Source: Burkholderia sp. Ac-20379
GTDB taxonomy: Bacteria > Pseudomonadota > Gammaproteobacteria > Burkholderiales > Burkholderiaceae
Assembly (NCBI RefSeq): GCF_017104645.1
Contig: NZ_JAAGPF010000036.1
Coordinates: 1 to 37,814, forward strand
Direction of reading: 5' to 3'
DNA: 37,814 nt
The position numbers were made by a program, and so were the translations under genes. This document shows positions 17,171 to 24,538 of this stretch, piece by piece. Below the pieces are notes generated by a model. It did no database searches. It had not been told where the DNA came from and saw only the letters and a program-made list of their open reading frames with translations. The first letter of the stretch is position 1. Each line of letters starts with the position of its first letter.

Positions 17171-18922
17171 TCAATGCGAGTGGCGCGGCACCTCGGCCCC
17201 GCGCGTGCCGACCAGGAAATCGAGGTCGCAGCCTTCGTCGGCCTGCAGCACGTGATCGACATAGAGCCGCGCATAGCCGCCGCGCCCCTGCTGCTCGGCC
17301 ACGCCCGGCGCGGCGGCCGGGTCGACATCGCTCAGGCGGCGCTGCAGTTCCTCGTCGCCGATGTCCAGATGCAGCCGGCCCGCCTCGCAGTCGAGCTCGA
17401 TCCAGTCGCCGTTGCGCACGGCCGCCAGCGGGCCGCCCGCCGCCGCCTCGGGCGCGACGTGCAGCACCACGGTGCCGTAAGCCGTGCCGCTCATGCGCGC
17501 GTCCGAGATCCGCACCATGTCCTTGACGCCCTGGCGCAGCAGCTTGGGCGGCAGGCCCATGTTGCCGACCTCGGCCATGCCCGGATAACCGCGCGGGCCG
17601 CAGTTCTTCAGAACCAGCACGGAATCCTTGTCGACCTCGAGCGCCTCGTCGCCGATCGTCGCCTTGTAGTGATCGAAGTTCTCGAACACCACGGCGCGGC
17701 CGCGATGCTTGAGCAGCTCGGGCGACGCCGCCGACGGCTTCAGCACCGCGCCGCGCGGCGCCAGGTTGCCGCGCAGGATGCAGATTCCGCCGTCGGCGAT
17801 CAGCGGCCGGTCGAGCGGGCGGATCACCTCTTCGTCGTAATTGGGGGCGTCGCGCACATTGTCCCAGAGCGACTTGCCGTTGACCGTCAGCGCGTCCGGA
17901 TGCGGCAGCAGCTTCGCTTCGCCGAGCCGGCGCAGCACGGCCGGCAGCCCGCCCGCGTAATAGAACTCTTCCATCAGGAAACGGCCGGACGGCTGCAGAT
18001 CGACCAGCGTCGGCGTATCGCGGCCGATCCGCATCCAGTCCTCCAGCTCGAGCGGCACGCCGATGCGGCCCGCGATCGCCTTCAGGTGGATCACCGCGTT
18101 GGTCGAGCCGCCGATCGCGGCGTTGGTGCGGATCGCGTTCTCGAACGCGGCGCGCGTGAGGATCTTCGAGAGCTTCAGGTCGTCGAGCGCCATCTGCACG
18201 ATGCGGCTGCCGGACAGATGCGCGAGCACGTAACGGCGCGCGTCCACGGCCGGAATCGCGGCGTTGTGCGGCAGCGCCACGCCGAGCGCCTCGGCCATGC
18301 AGGCCATGGTGGAGGCGGTGCCCATCGTGTTGCAGGTGCCCGCCGAGCGCGACATGCCCGCTTCGGCCGACAGGAAATGATGGAGGTCGATCTCGCCGGC
18401 CTTCAGCGCCTCGTGCAGCCGCCACACGGCCGTGCCCGAGCCGATGTCCTTGCCTTCGAGCTTGCCGTTCAGCATCGGCCCGCCGCTGACCACGATGGCC
18501 GGCACGTCGCAACTGGCCGCGCCCATCAGCAGCGCCGGCGTGGTCTTGTCGCAGCCGGCCAGCAGCACCACGGCGTCGATCGGGTTGCCGCGGATCGCCT
18601 CTTCCACGTCCATGCTGGCGAGATTGCGCGTGAGCATCGCGCTCGGCCGCAGATTCGATTCACCGTTCGAGAACACCGGAAATTCCACCGGGAAGCCGCC
18701 CGCCTCGTAGATGCCGCGCTTGACGTGCTCGGCGATCTTGCGGAAGTGCGCGTTGCACGGCGTCAGTTCGGACCACGTATTGCAGATGCCGACGATCGGC
18801 CGGCCGTCGAATTCGTGATCGGGAATCCCCTGGTTCTTCATCCAGCTCCGGTACATGAAGCCGTTCTTGTCGGTGGTGCCGAACCAGTGTTGGGACCGCA
18901 GCTTGGGTTTGGTTGCCGTCAT
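17171..18922 (-). CDS. L-arabonate dehydratase, IlvD/Edd family
   Basis: The product is 583 residues, normal for pentonate dehydratases. Three cysteines expected to bind the iron-sulfur cluster are present: Cys56 (SELTPCNAH), Cys124 (LAGCDKTT) and Cys197 (SAGTCNTMGTAST). Their spacings of 68 and 73 match those I recall for characterised L-arabinonate dehydratases. The C-terminal SDARMSGTAYG carries the serine thought to act as base. The enzyme removes water from L-arabonate to give 2-keto-3-deoxy-L-arabonate, the substrate of the enzyme at 14431-15360. It is the first gene of the minus-strand operon and is divergent from a GbpR-like regulator with a dyad between. The start at 18922 has only a weak GACGAG site. 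D-xylonate or fuconate dehydratase activity cannot be excluded. Confidence 0.92.
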   Translation of the reverse strand: MTATKPKLRSQHWFGTTDKNGFMYRSWMKNQGIPDHEFDGRPIVGICNTWSELTPCNAHFRKIAEHVKRGIYEAGGFPVEFPVFSNGESNLRPSAMLTRNLASMDVEEAIRGNPIDAVVLLAGCDKTTPALLMGAASCDVPAIVVSGGPMLNGKLEGKDIGSGTAVWRLHEALKAGEIDLHHFLSAEAGMSRSAGTCNTMGTASTMACMAEALGVALPHNAAIPAVDARRYVLAHLSGSRIVQMALDDLKLSKILTRAAFENAIRTNAAIGGSTNAVIHLKAIAGRIGVPLELEDWMRIGRDTPTLVDLQPSGRFLMEEFYYAGGLPAVLRRLGEAKLLPHPDALTVNGKSLWDNVRDAPNYDEEVIRPLDRPLIADGGICILRGNLAPRGAVLKPSAASPELLKHRGRAVVFENFDHYKATIGDEALEVDKDSVLVLKNCGPRGYPGMAEVGNMGLPPKLLRQGVKDMVRISDARMSGTAYGTVVLHVAPEAAAGGPLAAVRNGDWIELDCEAGRLHLDIGDEELQRRLSDVDPAAAPGVAEQQGRGGYARLYVDHVLQADEGCDLDFLVGTRGAEVPRHSH

Positions 18923-18987
18923 GCTCGTCGTGGGGTAGCGGGATTTGCATGCAGTCTAGAGAGAAGCTTGATAACCTACTAATGAAT

Positions 18988-19005
18988 TATCGGACGTCTC
19001 CGATA
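18988..19005. promoter_or_regulatory. Likely GbpR operator in the divergent arabinose promoter region
   Basis: TATCGGA (18988-18994) and TCCGATA (18999-19005) form a perfect 7-bp dyad with a 4-base spacer. An overlapping wider dyad, GATAA-N12-TTATC, spans 18970-18991. GATAAT on the minus strand (complement of 18986-18991) matches five of six bases of a sigma70 -10 but lacks a good -35, as expected for an activator-dependent promoter. The region lies between the dehydratase and LysR starts. Confidence 0.6.
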
Positions 19006-19037
19006 CCTGTTTTTATATCCTCGTAAACACCGAAACC

Positions 19038-19982
19038 ATGGTCGACGCGAACCCCTGGTACATCCGCACGCGCCTGAAGACGCGGCAATTGCTGCTGGTC
19101 GTGGCGCTCGCGGAGGAAGGCAACATCCACCGCGCCGCCGCCGTGCTCAACATGACGCAGCCGGGCGCCTCGAAGCTGCTGCGCGAACTGGAGGACATGC
19201 TGGGGACGGTGCTGTTCGAGCGGATGCCGCGCGGCGTGCGGCCGACGCTGTACGGCGACGCGCTGATCCGCCACGCGCGCGCCGTGCTCGGCAGCCTCGA
19301 ACAGGCGCAGGAGGAGCTCGATGCGCTGAAGGCCGGCCATCTCGGCCATGTGGCGATCGGCACCATCACCTCGCCCGGCGTGCGGCTGCTGCCGGCCGCC
19401 ATCGCGGCCGTCAAGCAGCAGCACCCGGCGATGCGGATTTCGGTCGAGATCGAGGTCAGCAGCGTGCTGCTCGAACGGCTCGCGCAGGACAAGCTCGACA
19501 TCGTGGTGGGCCGGCTCTCGGCCGAACACGACAAGCTGCCGCTGCATTACGCGTCGCTGGCCGACGAGCCGGTGCACGCCGTGGTGCGGCACGGCCATCC
19601 GCTGCTCGGCCAAGACGCACTGACGCTGGCCGACGTGCGCGAACGGCAGTGGGTGGTGCCGCCCGCCGGCAGCGTGCTGCGCCACCGCTTCGAGCGGATG
19701 TTCCAGCGCGCGAGCCTCGCGCCGCCCGCGCGCATCGTCGAAACGGCGGCGCTGCTGTTCATCACGCGGCTGCTGGAGGAAAGCGACATGATCGCGGTGC
19801 TGGCCGCCGACGTGGCCGAGTACTACGCGGCGCACCGGATCGTCGAGATCCTGCCGCTGCCGATGCAGTGCCAGATGGACGACTACGGCCTGATCACGCG
19901 CTCGGACCGGCTGCCGACGCCGGCCACGGCGATCGTGATCGAGGCGCTGCGGGCTTCGGGCGGAATTGGGGCCGTGGCGTGA
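19038..19982 (+). CDS. gbpR: LysR-family regulator, GbpR type, of the arabinose operon
   Basis: This 314-residue LysR protein has helix-turn-helix residues about 12-72 (LKTRQLLLVVALAEEGNIHRAA, then MTQPGASKLLRELEDML) and an effector domain starting near VAIGTITSPGVRLLP. The WYIRTRLKTRQL start and EEGNIHRAAAVLNMTQPGASK are characteristic of GbpR-like regulators, which control galactose/arabinose-binding-protein operons in Azospirillum and Agrobacterium. It is divergent from the arabonate dehydratase gene; the 115-bp gap holds a strong dyad. It probably responds to arabinose or an arabinose acid. The start at 19038 has a weak ribosome site, and no better start is nearby. Confidence 0.88.
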   Translation: MVDANPWYIRTRLKTRQLLLVVALAEEGNIHRAAAVLNMTQPGASKLLRELEDMLGTVLFERMPRGVRPTLYGDALIRHARAVLGSLEQAQEELDALKAGHLGHVAIGTITSPGVRLLPAAIAAVKQQHPAMRISVEIEVSSVLLERLAQDKLDIVVGRLSAEHDKLPLHYASLADEPVHAVVRHGHPLLGQDALTLADVRERQWVVPPAGSVLRHRFERMFQRASLAPPARIVETAALLFITRLLEESDMIAVLAADVAEYYAAHRIVEILPLPMQCQMDDYGLITRSDRLPTPATAIVIEALRASGGIGAVA

Positions 19983-20231
19983 AGGATGGCGGCGCCGGCT
20001 GACATGGCCGAGATGATCGAGGCGACCGGATGGCGCGGCCTCGGCGCCGAGAACCGCGCCGGCCGCAACCGCGCGCAACCGGCCCTGTCCGCCCTATCCG
20101 CCCGCCACGCTGCGGCAACGCAGGTGCGCCTTGCACGTCCCCGCCCCACAACCGGCCCGGCGCGCTAGGATCGGCGTTCCTCATCCTCGCCGCCGCGCCC
20201 ACCGGCCGGCGGTGCAACCGGGAGCCCGCCG

Positions 20232-20981
20232 ATGACCCAGAACATCTACGACGATCCGTCGTTCTTCGAGAACTACGCCAAGCTGAACCGTTCGCTGCAC
20301 GGCCTCGACGGCGCGCCCGAGTGGCCGGCGCTGCGCGCGCTGCTGCCCGCGATGGCCGGACAGCGCGTGGCCGATCTCGGCTGCGGCTACGGCTGGTTCT
20401 GCCGCTGGGCCGCCGAACAGGGCGCGGCCAGCGTGCTCGGCATCGATGTGTCCGAACGCATGCTGGCGCGCGCCGCCGCGTCCACGCGAAGCACGAACGT
20501 CGCGTACCGGCGCGGCGATCTCGAACGGCTCGACCTGCCGGCCGAGGCGTTCGACCTCGTCTACAGCTCGCTGGCGTTTCACTATCTGGCGCATCTCGCC
20601 GGGCTGTTCGCGGCGATCCACCGCGCGCTCGCGCCGGGCGGCCGGCTGGTGTTCTCGACCGAGCACCCGATCCTGACCGCGCCGCGCCATCAGGGCTTTC
20701 GCACCGATGCTGACGGCTGGCGCTTCTGGCCCATCGACGGCTATCAGAACGAAGGCCCGCGCGTCACCAATTGGCTGGCCGAGGGCGTGGTCAAGCAGCA
20801 CCGCACGCTCGGCACGCTGCTGAACCAGTTGATCGGCGCGGGCTTCACGCTCGACCATCTCGACGAATGGGGCCCGACGCCCGAGCAGGTCGCGGCGCAA
20901 CCGGCGCTGGCCGAGGAGCGCGAGCGGCCGATGATGGTGCTGATCGCGGCGACGCGCCGGGCGCATCGCCCGGGCGCCTGA
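20232..20981 (+). CDS. Class I SAM-dependent methyltransferase
   Basis: This 249-residue Rossmann-fold methyltransferase has motif I VADLGCGYGW (46-55), the acidic residue of motif II in GIDVSERML (70-78), DLERLDLPAEAFDLVYSSLAFHY for motifs III-IV, and ALAPGGRLVFSTEHP for the later strand. The type 11 (UbiE-like) domain suggests a small-molecule substrate. The start at 20232 follows GGGAG. It stands alone after a 249-bp gap that follows the GbpR gene and holds nothing recognisable. It ends 48 bp before the convergent LprI-like gene. The substrate is unknown. Confidence 0.9.
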   Translation: MTQNIYDDPSFFENYAKLNRSLHGLDGAPEWPALRALLPAMAGQRVADLGCGYGWFCRWAAEQGAASVLGIDVSERMLARAAASTRSTNVAYRRGDLERLDLPAEAFDLVYSSLAFHYLAHLAGLFAAIHRALAPGGRLVFSTEHPILTAPRHQGFRTDADGWRFWPIDGYQNEGPRVTNWLAEGVVKQHRTLGTLLNQLIGAGFTLDHLDEWGPTPEQVAAQPALAEERERPMMVLIAATRRAHRPGA

Positions 20982-21028
20982 GCGGCGCGGCACACGCCCG
21001 GCCATCGCGAAACGTCATGGCTCGCGCG

Positions 21029-21424
21029 TCACTTCGCGCAACTGACGTCGCCCTCCTCGCAGTGCAGATGCTTGTCGAGCAGTTGGGTCTGCGCCTGCGT
21101 GAGCTGATCGACGCATTGCGCCTGAACCATCGGCGCGATGCTGCCGCCGCTCGCGCCGCTGACCTCGTAGGCGCATTGCGCGTCGCGCCAGGCCACCCAG
21201 CGGCGTTGCGCCTCCTTGAGCTTCGCGGCCGATTTCGCATCGAGCCGGCCAAGCAGCTCGCGGTAGGTGCGGTTCAGTTGCGCGTCGGATTTCGCGCTCT
21301 TGCTGGCGGCGCAGGTGTTCATGTCGAGTTGCGTGGTCGCGCTATCCATGCAATCGGGCGCTTTCGCGAACGTGGCGCCGCTCGCGGCGAACAGGAAACA
21401 GGCCAGCAGGGGCTTGAGCGTCAT
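21029..21424 (-). CDS. Secreted LprI/DUF1311-domain protein
   Basis: This 131-residue small exported protein has a signal peptide MTLKPLLACFLFAASGATFA with likely cleavage before KAPDC. The mature domain has the DUF1311 pattern: CMDSATTQLDMNTCAASK, DAQLNRTYRELLGRLD, LKEAQRRWVAWRDAQC and a late Cys pair. Conserved cysteines suggest periplasmic disulfides. LprI of mycobacteria inhibits lysozyme, and related domains are common in proteobacteria, so a role in cell-wall protection is possible but not shown. It is on the strand opposite both neighbours, and its promoter must lie in the 555-bp gap upstream. Confidence 0.88.
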   Translation of the reverse strand: MTLKPLLACFLFAASGATFAKAPDCMDSATTQLDMNTCAASKSAKSDAQLNRTYRELLGRLDAKSAAKLKEAQRRWVAWRDAQCAYEVSGASGGSIAPMVQAQCVDQLTQAQTQLLDKHLHCEEGDVSCAK

Positions 21425-21979
21425 CGTGGGTTCCGTGGCGAAAAGAAGGAGAAAAAAGACGATCCGCGCCCATCGTGGCGGGCCTCGCCGGAACGATCAA
21501 GCGTGCGGGCGGCGCAGCATCGGGTTTCGGCGCGCGGCTTCGCGCCACGATCGCAACGACTGCCGAACAATCGGCCGGGAGCCGGGCATTTTGTTCGCCC
21601 CTTCATCAACAAGCGCCGCATGTCGTGCGGCGGCGCGCGGCGTTTCGGCCACACCGGATTCGCCTCGAAAGTACCCATCGCGCAACAGATCGTTGCGCCG
21701 CGAAAACGGGCGGCGCGCTGACTAAACATATCGACGCGCCCCGCTCCGCCTCCGCCATTGCGCCGCCAACCCTTCTGCGACAAGCCTTCCGGGCCGATCA
21801 CGATTGCGCCCCATTGCGCGGGCGCGCCACGAAACGAAACGAAACGCCGCAAATTTTGTCGCCCGATTTTGCCCACCCGGGCAGGCCGATGATTTTGGTT
21901 AAACCCGGGTCCGACATAGCCGTGTCAAAATTGAGCCTACGAAAAAGCAAATCGTTACAAATCCGTATATATTCCGCCG
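21425..21979. other. 555-bp intergenic region upstream of the phosphonate cluster
   Basis: Divergent control region between the LprI-like gene and the phosphonate cluster. No convincing gene is present; open frames crossing it lack coding character. The last 80 bases are clearly AT-richer than the surroundings. There are short direct repeats (three ACGAA units near 21831-21845) and several ATTTTG words between 21851 and 21898. It probably carries both promoters; only a candidate -10 close to 21968 stands out. Confidence 0.55.
21968..21973 (+). promoter_or_regulatory. Candidate -10 box just before the phosphatidyltransferase gene
   Basis: TATATT lies only seven bases before the ATG at 21980, in AT-rich DNA. 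If used, transcription would start about at the ATG, giving a leaderless message. That would agree with the lack of any Shine-Dalgarno sequence there. No good -35 is visible, so the call is tentative. Confidence 0.3.
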
Positions 21980-22642
21980 ATGGACCAAAGAAAATTCATC
22001 GCGCCGCCGCCCCCCCGTACGTGGGATGCGCGGCTCGCGCGCCGGCTCGTCACGCCGCTCGTCGACACGCCCGTCACCCCGAACCACCTGACCACGCTGC
22101 GCCTGCTGATCGGCCTTGCGGGCGCCGTCTGCCTGGCGCAGGGCGGCTTCGGCTGGATCAACGCCGGCGCGCTCCTGATCGTGCTGTCGAACTTCGTCGA
22201 CCACACCGACGGCGAACTGGCCCGCATCAGCGGCAAGACCAGCAAGATCGGCCACTTCTACGACCTCGCCAGCGACGCGGTGATCACCGTCGCGCTGTTC
22301 GTCTGCATGGGCGCGGGCGTGGTGGCGCAAGGCGGCCACATGTTCGCGTCGCCGGTGCTGCTCGGCACGGTGGCCGGCGCGGCCGTCGCGCTGATCTTCT
22401 TCCTGCGCATGCGCATCGAATCGTTCGCGGGCAAGGCCGGCACCAAGCAGGCCTCGATCGGCGGCTTCGAAACCGAAGACGTGCTGTACCTGCTGCCCAT
22501 CGTCACGCTGCTCGACGGCGTCGAGCGCTTCGTCCTGGCCGCCGCGATCGGCGCGCCCGTGTTCGCGGCCTGGGTCGTGATCGATTACTGGCGCGTCGTG
22601 CGCCGCGGCGCCGTGCCGGCCGCCGACACCCCGAAGGCCTGA
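21980..22642 (+). CDS. CDP-alcohol phosphatidyltransferase family membrane enzyme
   Basis: This 220-residue integral membrane protein has about six hydrophobic segments. The complete family motif DxxDGxxAR-x8-GxxxDxxxD is present: Asp74, Asp77, Gly78, Ala81, Arg82, Gly91, Asp95 and Asp99. These enzymes transfer a phospho- (or phosphono-) alcohol from a CMP- or CDP-activated donor to an acceptor alcohol, using two metal ions bound by the four aspartates. As first gene of a cluster making 2-aminoethylphosphonate (AEP), a plausible reaction is CMP-AEP plus diacylglycerol giving a phosphonolipid and CMP; this is inference. A housekeeping phosphatidylglycerophosphate or phosphatidylserine synthase role is less likely given the neighbours. 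The ATG at 21980 has no ribosome site. The next gene starts seven bases after its stop. Confidence 0.9.
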   Translation: MDQRKFIAPPPPRTWDARLARRLVTPLVDTPVTPNHLTTLRLLIGLAGAVCLAQGGFGWINAGALLIVLSNFVDHTDGELARISGKTSKIGHFYDLASDAVITVALFVCMGAGVVAQGGHMFASPVLLGTVAGAAVALIFFLRMRIESFAGKAGTKQASIGGFETEDVLYLLPIVTLLDGVERFVLAAAIGAPVFAAWVVIDYWRVVRRGAVPAADTPKA

Positions 22643-22649
22643 CCATTCC

Positions 22650-23459
22650 ATGAGTACCCAGACAGAAGCCGGATTCGAACCGCGCGCCAGCGCCCCGATG
22701 ACCGGCCACGCCGCCTCCGCAAGCGCCGACCGCGCCGTTGCCGGCGCCGCCGCCGCGCTCGACGCCGATCACCTGCATCGCGAGTTCGACCGCCAGGGCG
22801 CGTTCATCCACCTGAAATCGTTCCTGCCGCCCGACGCCTCGCAGCGCCTGGCCGACCTGGCGCGCGCGCTGCTGCCCGACGTCAACCGGAACTACCTGCC
22901 CGGCCACAAACAGGGCGGCAGCGTCAGCCGCCACACGATCGACGAGAAGGCGCCGTTCATCGCCGAGCTGTATCGCTCGCCGGCGCTGATCGCGTTCCTC
23001 GAAAAGTTGACCGGCGACACGCTGCAGGTGTCGCCCGCCGACGATCCGCACGCCTACGCGCTGTACTACTACACGAAGCCGGGCGACCACATCGGCTGGC
23101 ACTACGACACCTCCTATTACGACGGCCGCCGCTACACGCTGCTGATCGGCGTGATCGACGAATCGACCTGCCGTCTCGACTACGAACTGCACACGCGCAA
23201 CCCGGCCGTGGCCGACGAGCCGGGCACGACGCAGATCCCCGACGGCGGCATCGTGCTGTTCGACGGCGACAAGCTGCGCCATCGCATCTCGCCGATGGGC
23301 GAGAACGAGATCCGCGTGTCGCTGACCTTCGAATACGTGACCGACCCCGGCATGCGCCCGTGGAAGCGCTTCATCTCGAACATGAAGGACGCGATCGCGT
23401 ACTTCGGCTTCCGCCAGGTCTTCAAGCAGCTCGCCGCGCGGCGCCCCGCCCAGAAATGA
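22650..23459 (+). CDS. Fe(II)/2-oxoglutarate-dependent oxygenase, probable hydroxylase
   Basis: This 269-residue protein has a double-stranded beta-helix core. The iron triad is visible as His151-x-Asp153 (GWHYDTSYYD) and His211 (KLRHRISPMGE); Arg222 in IRVSLTFEY fits the 2-oxoglutarate carboxylate anchor. It resembles the group that also contains BesD/HalD amino-acid halogenases. Those lack the carboxylate, whereas Asp153 is present here, so hydroxylation or desaturation is expected. Within this cluster it could hydroxylate carbon 1 of AEP or its lipid, as some bacterial phosphonolipids carry 1-hydroxy-AEP; the acyl chain is another possibility. Residues 1-38 are Ala-rich and probably disordered. 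It overlaps the next gene by ATGA. Confidence 0.88.
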   Translation: MSTQTEAGFEPRASAPMTGHAASASADRAVAGAAAALDADHLHREFDRQGAFIHLKSFLPPDASQRLADLARALLPDVNRNYLPGHKQGGSVSRHTIDEKAPFIAELYRSPALIAFLEKLTGDTLQVSPADDPHAYALYYYTKPGDHIGWHYDTSYYDGRRYTLLIGVIDESTCRLDYELHTRNPAVADEPGTTQIPDGGIVLFDGDKLRHRISPMGENEIRVSLTFEYVTDPGMRPWKRFISNMKDAIAYFGFRQVFKQLAARRPAQK

Positions 23460-24454
23460 CGCGCGCCGGAATCGTCCTGCTGTCCATCGGGACGGCATTG
23501 TTCATCGCCCTGCTGTCCTGGCAGGGCTTCGGCGCTGTGGTGTCCACGCTGGCCACGGCCGGCTGGGGCCTGCTGCTGGTCGCCGCGTTCCACCTGATCC
23601 CGCTCGTGGTCGACGCGCGCGCGATCGCCGTGATGTTCCCGCGCGGCACGCCGGGCGTGTCGACGCGCGAGACGCTGTTCGCGCGCTGGGTGCTCGAATC
23701 GGTCAACAGCCTGCTGCCGGCCGGCCAGATCGGCGGCCCGGTGCTGATGGCGCGCTACCTGTCGCAAAAGGGCGTGCCGATGCCCCGTGCGGCCGCGGCC
23801 GTCACGGTCAGCACCACCATGCAGGCGCTCGCGCAGATCCTGTTCGCGCTCGGCGGCATCGCCGTGTTCAGCTTCGGCGCGAACAGCGCCGCGGCCACTC
23901 ACCTGCGCACGCCGGCCCTGATCGCCACCGCGCTGCTCGGCGCCTGTGCGTTCGGCTTCTATCTGGCGCAGCGGCGCGGCCTGTTCGGCCGGGGCCTGCG
24001 GATGGTGTCGAAAGCGCTCGGCCCGCGCGACTGGCCGTCGCTGGCCACGCGCGCCGATGCGATCGATGCCGCCGTCGGCGAGTTGTACGGCAAGCGCGAC
24101 CGCGTGATCGCCACGTTCTGGTACAGCTTCGGCGGCTGGCTGCTCGGCACCGGCGAGGTGTGGCTCGCGCTGCACTTCCTCGGCCATCCGGTCAGCTGGG
24201 TCGATGCGCTGCTGCTCGAAAGCGTCGGCCAGGCGATCCGCGGCGCGGCGTTCATGATTCCCGGTTCGCTCGGCGCGCAGGAAGGCGGCTATCTGCTGCT
24301 GGCGCCGCTCGTCGGGCTGCCGCCGGACGCGGCGCTCGCGCTGTCGCTGGCCAAGCGCGCGCGCGAGCTCGCGCTCGGCATGCCCGGCATTCTGTATCTG
24401 CATTTCAGCGAAAGAAACTGGCAGCGGCGCCGTGCGCCGCAGCTCGCGGACTAG
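23456..24454 (+). CDS. Flippase-like integral membrane protein (LPG synthase TM-domain/HpnL family)
   Basis: This 332-residue protein has about eight hydrophobic segments. Conserved features of the lysylphosphatidylglycerol synthase transmembrane/UPF0104 family are present: LFARWVLESVNSLLPAGQIGG in the first third, and FMIPGSLGAQEGGYLLLAPL with the downstream GxP-containing AKRARELALGMPG in the last third. In MprF the equivalent region flips aminoacylated lipids, and HpnL-type proteins are linked to hopanoid transport. Here it may move the product of the phosphatidyltransferase across the inner membrane. The ATG at 23456 overlaps the oxygenase stop by four bases, so translation is coupled. 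Function in this cluster is inferred from position. Confidence 0.87.
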   Translation: MTRAGIVLLSIGTALFIALLSWQGFGAVVSTLATAGWGLLLVAAFHLIPLVVDARAIAVMFPRGTPGVSTRETLFARWVLESVNSLLPAGQIGGPVLMARYLSQKGVPMPRAAAAVTVSTTMQALAQILFALGGIAVFSFGANSAAATHLRTPALIATALLGACAFGFYLAQRRGLFGRGLRMVSKALGPRDWPSLATRADAIDAAVGELYGKRDRVIATFWYSFGGWLLGTGEVWLALHFLGHPVSWVDALLLESVGQAIRGAAFMIPGSLGAQEGGYLLLAPLVGLPPDAALALSLAKRARELALGMPGILYLHFSERNWQRRRAPQLAD

Positions 24455-24455
24455 G

Positions 24456-24508
24456 GCCAGCCCGCGCCGTGCCTGGCGGGCGAACCCTCGGCCGGACCGC
24501 ATCCGGCC
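24456..24508 (+). promoter_or_regulatory. Competing hairpins in the only gap inside the phosphonate cluster
   Basis: The 84-bp gap between the flippase-like and nucleotidyltransferase genes holds two mutually exclusive stems: GCCAG (24456-24460) with CTGGC (24473-24477), or GCCCGC (24460-24465) with GCGGGC (24476-24481). These are followed by a separate perfect stem GGCCGGA/TCCGGCC (24490-24508). No T-run follows, so it may act as an RNA-processing or stability element or a partial attenuator, not a full terminator. Confidence 0.4.
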
Positions 24509-24538
24509 AAGTAACCATTACATAGCGTGGAGTATTCA

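Noticed and set aside
16034-18982. A 982-codon plus-strand open frame
   Set aside because: It is antisense to the MFS and arabonate dehydratase genes and kept open through the 18-bp repeat array; no protein family features.
19983-20231. Possible gene between the GbpR-like and methyltransferase genes
   Set aside because: Short frames here lack ribosome sites and family features; they look like continuation shadows.
22650-23459. Calling the oxygenase an amino-acid halogenase
   Set aside because: The metal site has His-x-Asp. Halogenases of the BesD/HalD group lack this carboxylate to make room for chloride.
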